DNA of 64,000 bases from contig CAIVSN010000142.1 of NCBI GenBank assembly GCA_903908595.1, positions 1 through 64,000 of the forward strand. The letters run 5' to 3'. The DNA comes from an uncultured bacterium. Lineage in GTDB: Bacteria; Patescibacteriota; Gracilibacteria; BD1-5; UBA2023. The notes beneath the pieces are model-generated. The model ran no database searches. It was not told the origin of the DNA and saw nothing but the letters and a program-made list of their open reading frames with translations. The translations under genes were made by a program, and so were the position numbers. Shown here piece after piece: positions 21,971 through 29,730 of the stretch (positions are counted from its first letter, which is position 1; every line of letters starts with the position of its first letter).

Positions 21971-22351
21971 TTAACGGTGGCCGATAAAGCCTTTGACGAA
22001 CCGGACGATACCATAGACGGCAGCGAGGATCACAAAGTACTTTCCGAATTGCATCAGGACGGTCAGGATGCTAAGGGTAGCATTGATTGACTGTTCCCCG
22101 AGCGCGTCGACGTCGGCCTGAGGCATGGTGATACCCGTTAGCGGGGTATACACGGCCTGGGCGTTGGCTTCCGGGACGGAAACGAGGGCGACGACGGACT
22201 GGAATGCGTTTGTAGCATAGCCAGCAGGAGTTGCGGTTCGTACCGTAACGGAACCGAGGGCGGAGACGGCGACTACCGCGAGGGAGAGAGCAATGAAGCC
22301 AGCCTTGAGAGCCTTTGACGCTTTGATTTTTTCTACGAGAGAAGCGATCAT
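21971..22351 (-). CDS. Candidate major coat protein (gVIII-like)
   Basis: Leader with ANAQA site, then about 66-aa mature region with one TM and basic C-terminus (RFVKGFIGHR). Confidence 0.6.
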   Translation of the reverse strand: MIASLVEKIKASKALKAGFIALSLAVVAVSALGSVTVRTATPAGYATNAFQSVVALVSVPEANAQAVYTPLTGITMPQADVDALGEQSINATLSILTVLMQFGKYFVILAAVYGIVRFVKGFIGHR

Positions 22352-22463
22352 TGGACGAAAGTGAGAAGTAGGACAAGGGGAGTATCCGCGAGGAGTATCC
22401 GCCCGGGCCGTCATCCGAAGGTTCGGAGAACGAAGCGGGAGACAAGTTAAGATTGCGAGTTGC

Positions 22464-22525
22464 AAAAAAGCGGTTCCAGAGACTCTCGGGCGGGTTCGGG
22501 GCCGGAGAGTTTCGTGAACCGCTTT
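22464..22525 (-). terminator. Terminator upstream of coat operon
   Basis: AGCGGTTC...GAACCGCTTTTTT on minus strand with inner ACTCTC/GAGAGT stem. Confidence 0.65.
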
Positions 22526-22645
22526 GATGTTTGCTCGTGTCAATTTCCTTTCCTTTAAGAGTGCGGGCTTTTTCCGGAGTAAGTATTCGTTACAGTTCCC
22601 GGTTTCCGACGTTTGTTTTTTTATTTGGAAGCACTCCGGCAGAAG

Positions 22646-22963
22646 CTATTTGGCTGCGGGAAGGCTTTGGAAGAATTCACGAAGCTTCTGGAATTCCTGC
22701 GGGGTGAAGTGGCAGGCAGAGACGTCTTCGAAGAATGCCTTGATATCCCAGGAGTAAGCCCGGACGGTGAGGGATAGGCAGACTTCGGGGATAGCTACCA
22801 CTTCGCCGGTTTCGAGCGTGGTCTTCTGGGTCACGAAGGAATCGATGGTGAGGGTGCGGTCGGGTTTTCCCTCTTCGTTGAGGGTGCCGGTATTGAAGAG
22901 CGACTTGAAATCGATTTTCTTGAATTCGAATTTCTTGACGAATTTCTTTGCAGGTTCGGACAT
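22646..22963 (-). CDS. Small provirus protein (105 aa); position suggests a gV/ssDNA-binding role
   Basis: Downstream of promoter module P3; MSEPAKKFVKKFEFKKIDF... Confidence 0.5.
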   Translation of the reverse strand: MSEPAKKFVKKFEFKKIDFKSLFNTGTLNEEGKPDRTLTIDSFVTQKTTLETGEVVAIPEVCLSLTVRAYSWDIKAFFEDVSACHFTPQEFQKLREFFQSLPAAK

Positions 22964-23025
22964 ATGAGAATTTGTAAGGAGATGAGAGAAAACCACAGAC
23001 ATTTGTTTTTGTTGTCTATGGTTGG

Positions 23026-23081
23026 AATATAGCGGGATTTTGGTAGGTGTCAAATTAAAAGTGCCAATTAATGGTACTTTT
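23026..23081 (-). promoter_or_regulatory. Hairpin plus promoter module P3
   Basis: AAAAGTACCATTAATTGGCACTTTT then TTGACA-16-TATATT on minus strand. Confidence 0.7.
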
Positions 23082-23110
23082 AATGCCTATTTAGAAGGCG
23101 GAATATTGTT

Positions 23111-23263
23111 TCAATTCTTGTAGTGCTGGAAAAACCAGATGAGGTGAGAAACCTTGTCGTCATAAGTTTTCAATTCCACTCCGCCAATTTCGATTTTCAT
23201 ATCGAGAAGTTTATTGACAGTTTCGGGATTGAGCTTAACAGATTGTATTTTGCTTGCTACCAT
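23111..23263 (-). CDS. Small ribbon-helix-helix-like regulator candidate
   Basis: MVASKIQSVKLNPETVNKLLDMKIEIGGVELKTYDDKVSHLIWFFQ. Confidence 0.4.
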   Translation of the reverse strand: MVASKIQSVKLNPETVNKLLDMKIEIGGVELKTYDDKVSHLIWFFQHYKN

Positions 23264-23322
23264 GTAACGAATATGAGTATTCCGAAGAATATACACAGGA
23301 ATAGTAAAAATGGAAGTGCGAG

Positions 23323-24072
23323 CTATTTTTGGGATTTAGCGGCTTTGGCTTTGGCGGCTTTGTTACGATAGTAACCGTAGTACGGGACGAAAGGCTTTTT
23401 GGGCTTTTCGTTGGAGCCGGGGTTTTGGTTGGAGCCGGGCTTTTCAGCTACGACCGGAACGAAAGCGGAAACCGCTTGGATGATCGCGGCGGCCAGTCCG
23501 GAGACGTCGGAGGCTTGAACGTCGGGAAGAGGCTTGACGGATTTCGCTTTCGGGACGTAAGCGGGAGCAAGGTACAATTCCTTTTCGACCGGATCGGAAA
23601 TGGCGGATATCCAAGTTTCGAGCGGAAGTTCGGCATTGAAGTTGAGAAGGTCGGAATAATCGGCAAACCGAATATTTTTGGATTCGCAAAACGCCTTGGC
23701 ATTGGGAGTAAACCAAGAAGTAGTTACGAAGACGAGCAAGCAATCGTGCTGGCGGGAGATATCGGATACCTTGCCGTAGAATTTGGCCACTTCTCATTCA
23801 TCGATGTGATAGACCGCCCATTTCTTGCACTGGACTATCAGGTATTGATTGGATCAATCCTCTTTGGACCTAGCGGCCTTGATATCTATCCCGCCATCGT
23901 CGAATCAGCCGTTTCTGTACGAGGAAAAGCCGTATTCCGGGAGCTTGAAGAAGTCCGTGACGTACTGCTCGAAGCCCGTGGGAGTGAGGCGGTCGACGAA
24001 AGAGGAGATTATGGTGGCGTTTTCAAGTCCGCCGGAAAACCTGACGAGGTCGGTGAATGATTCCTTGTTCAT
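23323..24072 (-). CDS. Mrr-like restriction endonuclease (TGA=Gly)
   Basis: GFEQYVTDFFKLPEYGFSSYRNG(TGA)FDDGGIDIKAARSKED(TGA)SNQYLIVQCKKW. Confidence 0.8.
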
Positions 24073-24110
24073 GGATCCAGAATACCAGAATGTTTTTCGC
24101 AAGTCAAAAT

Positions 24111-25067
24111 CTAGGAAAGGGAATCGGCGTCGGTATCGGTGACGTGGGCGGGGCCAATTACCATCTGGATGAGCTTCTGGCGGGCTTGGATTCGGACATG
24201 GTCGGAAACGGTGTTCCCGTAGATGCCGGAAGAAAGGAGCGCGGAAAGGAACCGAGTATCGACGGATTGGGGCAGGCGGATTTTGAGGCGGCGGATTTCC
24301 TTGCGGTCCTGGAGGTCGAGGACGATGGAAATGCCGAAGAGGTGATAGGTTTTCGGTAACTTGTCCCGGTGGGATTCCGGGAAGTCCGATCGGGCTCCGG
24401 CGTCGTCATCGTCAGATTCCAGATCGAGCAACAGGTCGCGTTCGGGAGGATAGATGAAATCCGGCCGCTTGAACCGGTTCGTTACCGGAGGCTGACGATG
24501 GTATTCGACGAGGTTGTCCTTGAGGCGTGCAAAGAAAGCGGCAGCGTACTCGGAATCGACGGGAGAAATAGGGACGGCGGGGTCGCCGGAGGGTTCGTCC
24601 GTTTCGTCGAGTTCGGGTTTCGGATGGTCGAAGTCGTATTCGGCCTGGTTCGAGTACGGCGATTCGTCGGGATCGGATTCTTCCGGGGATTGGCCGGCAA
24701 AGTCGTAGTACGGGGAAAGCATCCAAAGGACGATGGCAAGGTTGGCCAGGACAAGGAAGAGGGAAAGGAAGAGTTCGAATTTGGAGTCGGCAAGGTAGAA
24801 ACCCGCAACGGAGGCCAGGAAAACCGGAGCGAAACAATCGACGAAAGACAAGTCGAGCGAGAGGTCGCCGTTTCAGTCGGTCCAGAATTCCACCCAGTAT
24901 TCCCGGAAGGAGACCACCGAGAAAGCGAGGAAGAGAGAGCCAAAGAGTACGGCAAGGAACGGATGGCCGTTGTGGATGTTCGAGGTGATGGCGTATCAGG
25001 CGATAAGGCCTTGGGAGAAGAAACGGAGAATGGACAGCGTTTCGTCGAGAGATGGGAGCTTAAGCAT
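24111..25067 (-). CDS. Membrane protein with acidic linker, unknown (TGA=Gly)
   Basis: Two TM regions then Asp/Glu/Pro-rich linker; fragments join through TGA. Confidence 0.55.
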
Positions 25068-25078
25068 AGGAAGGATTA

Positions 25079-25744
25079 TTAGTTTGGGTTTTGAAGTAAT
25101 TCCAGAATCAGTTGATTCGGAATGAGGGAGCGGCGTTTGTCTCCGGCACGTCAGAGGGAGACGATACCGGCGGAAGTACAGCGGGGGACCGGGACGTGGC
25201 AGCACGAATTCCCCGATCATTCCGGGGTCTTGTACCCGCACCGGGGTTTCGGTTGCCAGGACAAATCATTCGTGAAGATATGCGTTGGCTTGCGGTAGGG
25301 GTATCAGTAGGAGCAAAAGGTAATCAGGCGGGCAAATCAATCGGACCATTCGAGAAAATCGATCATTGTTTTCTGCTTGGCCATGTTGCCGCGGGGATTC
25401 TCGACATAGTATTTCATCGATGAATTCTTTTTGAGGTAATGTTCGATGATTTCAAGAGTCTTTTCTAGGATACGATCGCCATGGCGGGCTTTTTCGTTCT
25501 TGGCGTTTCCCAGCTTGTCGCGATAGAATCAGGACGAGGCAAAGGAAAACGTCGTGCAATCCGGGGATGCCCAGATTATGTCCGGACAAATATCGCAGTA
25601 GTCGAACGGATCGAAATCGAGGATATCCATGACGAGGTCACAACGATGCTTCGGGTCGATATCGAGGGAGATGACGCGCATTCAGAGCGATTCGGCAATC
25701 TTGCCGACGCACCTGGTACCGGCGAAGAGTTCGAGCATTTGCAT
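25079..25744 (-). CDS. Phage-type DNA (cytosine-5) methyltransferase (six TGA=Gly)
   Basis: MLELFAGTRCVGKIAESL(TGA)MRVISLDID; WASPDCTTFS; YYVENPRG; FCSY(TGA)YPYRKPTHIFTN; RRSLIPNQLILELLQN. Confidence 0.82.
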
Positions 25745-25911
25745 TATGCGGAACGTTCGAACAATACCCGGTTTATTGCCTCTACCCGGTTGAACGCGGA
25801 GATATCGAGGACGGTGAGTTTTTCGTCGATTTCGGTTTTTTGCCTTTTGAGACGTACCGATACGAATTTTGCCCGGACGTTTTCGGGACTTTTGATTTTG
25901 GAGGTTGGCAT
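25744..25911 (-). CDS. 55-aa CopG/Arc-like regulator candidate, overlapping methyltransferase start
   Basis: KFVSVRLKRQKTEIDEKLTVLDISAFNRVEAINRVLFERSA. Confidence 0.4.
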   Translation of the reverse strand: MPTSKIKSPENVRAKFVSVRLKRQKTEIDEKLTVLDISAFNRVEAINRVLFERSA

Positions 25912-25944
25912 ATGGGAGGATTATTTGTTTTGGAGTCATGCGGT

Positions 25945-26310
25945 TTATTTGACGAGCCTCTGGAAGTCAAGGTGATCCTGCGGTGGCGACTTTTTGCCGT
26001 ATATCCGGGAAATGCCGGAATTGAACCGGTCGACTTTCTTGGCGAGGTTTTCATGTCTGGATTTGAGGGATTTCAAGTCGGAGAGCAGAAACATTTTGAT
26101 AGCGAGGGTATTGTTTACCCTTTGCCGGACGAGGTTGAGCTTTTTGAGCCGTTCGTATTCGGCGTCGAAATATTCGCGGTCGTGGGTACCGAAACCGGAG
26201 TAGAGGAGCGCGATATCCTCGTCCGTGTAATCGGTCGCCAGGACGACTTGGATATCGAGGAGCTTTTTCGGGGTTTCGGTGGGATGGGCATTATTATGTG
26301 AGTGTGCCAT
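25945..26310 (-). CDS. Provirus protein of unknown function (121 aa)
   Basis: Open frame between rep and regulator, same strand. Confidence 0.45.
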   Translation of the reverse strand: MAHSHNNAHPTETPKKLLDIQVVLATDYTDEDIALLYSGFGTHDREYFDAEYERLKKLNLVRQRVNNTLAIKMFLLSDLKSLKSRHENLAKKVDRFNSGISRIYGKKSPPQDHLDFQRLVK

Positions 26311-26325
26311 ATCAGAAGGATAGGG

Positions 26326-27534
26326 TTAAGGATCGGCGTAAAGTTTTTTGAGCTGGTAGACGTCGGTAAGTTCGGCGGGGATTTCCTTGTCGGAGAACAC
26401 TTCGAAACCCTTGAGGAGGAGCTTCATACCGTAGACCCGGTAGAGTTCTTCGAACATGGCGTCCTCGGACGTGTGTTTCCTGTAGGTCTTGAGGTAGCTG
26501 GTGGCCATGAGGATGGAGCGGTTGAGTATCCGCTTCATCACGGCCCTTGATACCTCGTCCGTGTTGCGGTCGTAGTGGTCGGCGGTGAGTTCCACGTCGT
26601 GGACGTAGCGCTTGGACTCGGTGAGCTTCCAAATGTCGAATTTGTCGCCGGTATTCGCGTTTATGTAATCGGCGGCATCGGTTTCGACGCTTTTGAGAAG
26701 CGCGTTGAGGGAAGAATCGACGAGGTCCTTGATTCCCTTTGCCTTTTTCCGGTATTCGAGGCGGGTGATGGGTTTGGTGGACTGCATGTACGGCAGGTAC
26801 GGCCGTTCGCCGAGCGCGACGATTTCGAGCTTGTTGTTGTCGATGATGTCGAGCGTCTTGTTGTAGATCGCGAATTGCGTGGTTTCGGTGACGGAACAGC
26901 GCCACGTTTCGCGACCTTCGGTGACGAAGTTCTTGACCCGGTTCCGGTAGCGCACGTACTTTTTGAGGAAGTCGTGGCAATCGATGCCCTGGATGTCGAA
27001 CCGGTAGTCGATCCGGGAAACGAGCCGTGGGACGTCGGGATTGAATTCGAGCAGTCCGAGAAAGTACGGCAGGAAATCCTGGTACGCCATGCAGAAGAGC
27101 CCGACGAATTCGATTTCCGAAAATATTTTGTCGGGTTCGGCCTGCGGGATGGAATATTCGACTTCCTCACCGGAGAGGGGGGATATGGTCTTGATTACCA
27201 ACGGCGGTTTGGTCGACGGCATTTTCAGGTGGATTTGGGCGATCATTTTCTCGGTTTCGCTTTGGATATCGTAGAGCTTGATCCGGTTGCTTTTGGCATA
27301 GCCGCGGAAGACGAGCCGGAAACCGTGGTCAAGAAACTTTTCGGCGTTGTTTTCCACGAGGCCGGAGATTTGGCGGGCGAATGCGGAAGTTTCAGAGATT
27401 CGGAGCGTGAGATAGTCGATGTTCTTGGAAAAGAGGGTGATTTTGCTTTTGTGAGAAGCTTTTTCCGGGTCGGTTTTCGGGTCGTTTTCAGCATGGGGGG
27501 TTTTCGCATTTCCCCCCTTTTGAGTTTTAGGCAT
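26326..27534 (-). CDS. Rolling-circle replication initiator, Rep_trans/gpII-like
   Basis: VSRIDYRFDIQG...YNKTLDII...ITRLEYRKKAKGIKDL pattern; promoter-proximal position in provirus. Confidence 0.65.
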   Translation of the reverse strand: MPKTQKGGNAKTPHAENDPKTDPEKASHKSKITLFSKNIDYLTLRISETSAFARQISGLVENNAEKFLDHGFRLVFRGYAKSNRIKLYDIQSETEKMIAQIHLKMPSTKPPLVIKTISPLSGEEVEYSIPQAEPDKIFSEIEFVGLFCMAYQDFLPYFLGLLEFNPDVPRLVSRIDYRFDIQGIDCHDFLKKYVRYRNRVKNFVTEGRETWRCSVTETTQFAIYNKTLDIIDNNKLEIVALGERPYLPYMQSTKPITRLEYRKKAKGIKDLVDSSLNALLKSVETDAADYINANTGDKFDIWKLTESKRYVHDVELTADHYDRNTDEVSRAVMKRILNRSILMATSYLKTYRKHTSEDAMFEELYRVYGMKLLLKGFEVFSDKEIPAELTDVYQLKKLYADP

Positions 27535-27571
27535 TGGAATGCACTTTACTGTTTGTTTTTTTGGGAGTGAA

Positions 27572-27597
27572 CCACCCCCCTTTAACATGGGGGGTGG
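27572..27597. other. GC-rich hairpin upstream of rep
   Basis: CCACCCCCC-tttaacat-GGGGGGTGG. Confidence 0.6.
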
Positions 27598-27761
27598 GAG
27601 AGTCCCGGAATATTGGTATTTTTCGTGGGAGCTTTTTTTGGAATGAACGAAAAAAAGTCCCACCCGTTAATTGGTGAAACTGTGAATAGAAATAGGTATC
27701 TTTGTATTTGTTTATTTGCCGTCTGCCCTTCCCTCTCGGGGATGAGGCCGCTGCGTGTATG

Positions 27762-27821
27762 GTTTTGGCTTAATGGTGCAACCGGCGCGACTCGAACGCG
27801 CGGCCTCCTCCTTCGCAGGGA
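27762..27821. repeat. attR-like 60-bp direct repeat within intact tRNA-Arg
   Basis: Identical to 15678-15737. Confidence 0.92.
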
Positions 27822-27851
27822 GGCGCTCTAATCCAACTGAGCTACGGCTGC
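27774..27851 (-). tRNA. tRNA-Arg(GCG), integration target
   Basis: GCAGCCG...CCTCC-CTGCGAA-GGAGG...CGGTTGC-A-CCA. Confidence 0.9.
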
Positions 27852-28002
27852 AAAAACGCCCGTGGAGCATAGCGAATTATGGGTTTTTTGCAAGGGGAAG
27901 TCAGCATGACCTGTTACGAAATCAGTCTGAACAAAAGAAAACACCCGGATGCCACGATGATAAAGACTGGAAATCCCCCCCTAGGGAAACGAGAATCGAA
28001 TG

Positions 28003-28800
28003 TTACAGCGGCATGAGATTCGTGCTCACATAGCTCTTGACCACGTACCCAATTTCCGTGATCATGTTCGGATGGTCCGAGACTCCAAAGAACCTGCTGG
28101 AAGAACCGAGCAGTTTTTTGGCTTCGATGAACGCGTTATCCTGGCCTTCGAATATTTCCTTGGAAATAGGGCTTTCGGACTTGTAGAGATTCGGGAGCCG
28201 ATTTTTACCGGGCCTGGCTATGTCGTAAATTATCGACTGATCCGTATCGGGATGCAAGACTATCCAACTGTGATCGCCCCCCTCGGCCACATCCGTATGG
28301 AAGGATACGCCGCTCATATATACGCTCGGGATGCCTATGGAGCGCAATATGCCCTGTCACAGGGCGGCCCGTTCCGCACATTGGGCCGAACCGTCACGAA
28401 AATCCGAAAGTTTCGGCGTGGAATCCGCATATTTCGCGTTCCGAATCCCAGTAGCGCCCGCAAGTTCGTCAGCTGCAATACCAAGTCGCTGCTCCATTCC
28501 GTTCTGAACGGTCATGAGCGCGAAAAACAATTTGGGATCGACATTTTTTCGGACGCCTTCGGGGAATTTTCGATACCATACCTCGAAAACGTCCTTTCTG
28601 GAAGCGTAAAGTCGATTCAAATCTTCTCATTTTGCAAAAGCCGGAAACGCGTCGTAATCCAATTTCAAATTCGTCGTAAGCACCGGCGAAAATATCGACC
28701 CTCCGACGGGCAGGATGTCGCCATTGCGCAATTCTCCCCAGATTCACCGGTGGAGATGGGAAAACGAATGGGGTTGCGAAGGTTGGTTGATAGGGTTCAT
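28003..28800 (-). CDS. Transglutaminase-like protein (TGA=Gly)
   Basis: Candidate triad AQCAERAAL / DHSWIVL / IYDIARP; TGA joins track fragments. Confidence 0.6.
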
Positions 28801-28860
28801 AGAGGGGGTTCTCAGGAAATTGCGTCCATGCTACCACGAATATTCCGTCCTGTAAAAAAA

Positions 28861-29199
28861 CTAACCGGCTCGGGGCATGCCATAATAATCGAACCCCTTG
28901 AGATCGACCATCGATTTCGTCATGAAATTTTTCTTCTTTCCCTTCTTGAAAAAACCCCGCGAGTCCAGAATTCCCATTTCGATGAGGGATTCTATGTTTT
29001 TCGTTCAGAGCTTTTTCTTCGGGAAATTCTGCTTGTTTTCCATGTAATGCTTCCGCTGCTTGAAACTGGTGTTCTTGCGGGTCTGGGGATTCTCGTTGCC
29101 GATATAAACCGCAAAGGCCTTTTTCTTGCCTTTTGAATTTTTCCGTGCCTGAGCCTGTTTCTTGACGAGGCGGGGCGAGAGTCCGTGTGTATTGGCCAT
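28861..29199 (-). CDS. Basic 112-aa protein of unknown function (TGA=Gly)
   Basis: MANTHGLSPRLVKKQAQARKNSKGKKKAFAVYIGNENPQTRKNTSFKQRKHY... Confidence 0.5.
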
Positions 29200-29300
29200 G
29201 AGCAGATTATATGGAAAAATACAAAAAAGAAACCCAGGGTTTCTTTTTCGAACGAAAATCGCAACGAATAGGCGCGTCTGGGCAAAATGTGTATTGGGAC

Positions 29301-29411
29301 GGACAATGGGACTCTTCCTCCGCTCCGCTGCGGACGCGCTCGGCCGGAAGCCAAACCGTTGGCTTCCTAAAGCGCTGACGCGCTTTGCCTCGCGTTCGAG
29401 TCCCATTATCC
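29301..29411. repeat. Fold-back with tRNA-Gly 3'-end-like arms
   Basis: GGACAATGGGACTC ... GAGTCCCATTATCC with inner hairpins; the right arm matches the tRNA-Gly(GCC) T-arm/acceptor. Confidence 0.6.
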
Positions 29412-29425
29412 GCCGGCCGCTTCGT

Positions 29426-29453
29426 GAAAAAAGAGTCCCGAAGGACTCTTTTT
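29426..29453. terminator. Terminator downstream of tRNA-Gly pair
   Basis: AAAAAAGAGTCC-cgaa-GGACTCTTTTT. Confidence 0.7.
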
Positions 29454-29463
29454 GAGGGTGTAT

Positions 29464-29541
29464 TTGGAGCGGATAATGGGACTCGAACCCACAACGGCCG
29501 CCATGGCAAGGCGGTACTCTAGCCAATTGAGCTATATCCGC
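29464..29541 (-). tRNA. tRNA-Gly(GCC)
   Basis: CCGCC-TTGCCAT-GGCGG anticodon arm; GCGGATA acceptor; U73-CCA. Confidence 0.92.
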
Positions 29542-29554
29542 AAAAATGGACATT

Positions 29555-29633
29555 TGGAGCGGGGGACCGGGTTTGAACCGGCACACCCAAGGGTTGAAGC
29601 CTTAGTACACTCGCTCTTTTATGTTACCCCCGC
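29555..29633 (-). tRNA. tRNA-Gly(UCA), predicted UGA decoder
   Basis: GCGGGGG/CCCCCGC acceptor, T-arm GCCGG-TTCAAAC-CCGGT, anticodon loop CTTCAAC (UCA), U73-CCA; D-arm atypical. Confidence 0.85.
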
Positions 29634-29730
29634 AAGGATTTTTGCTTGCCCATTGTATGAAAAGTCGGCAGTCTGTCAAAATTGGTTGCAACGAGTTTGC
29701 GAACTTCGCGACTTGGGATACACTCCGAAC

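Larger units (their letters stand above)
15678..27821. mobile_element. Integrated filamentous-phage-like (inovirus-like) provirus
   Basis: Tyrosine integrase beside attL, 60-bp att repeats at tRNA-Arg, Rep_trans-like initiator, coat/adhesin/gVI-like/Zot-like genes in phage-like order, all on the minus strand. Confidence 0.82.

Noticed and set aside
16742-23081. The three GTGCCA...TGGCAC palindromes as a CRISPR array
   Set aside because: Only three copies, kilobases apart, each tied to a promoter; no regular spacers and no cas genes.
15678-27821. The element as an integrative conjugative element
   Set aside because: No relaxase/VirB set recognised inside; size, coat-like proteins, gIII-like adhesin and Zot-like ATPase order fit a filamentous phage better, though HHpred is needed.
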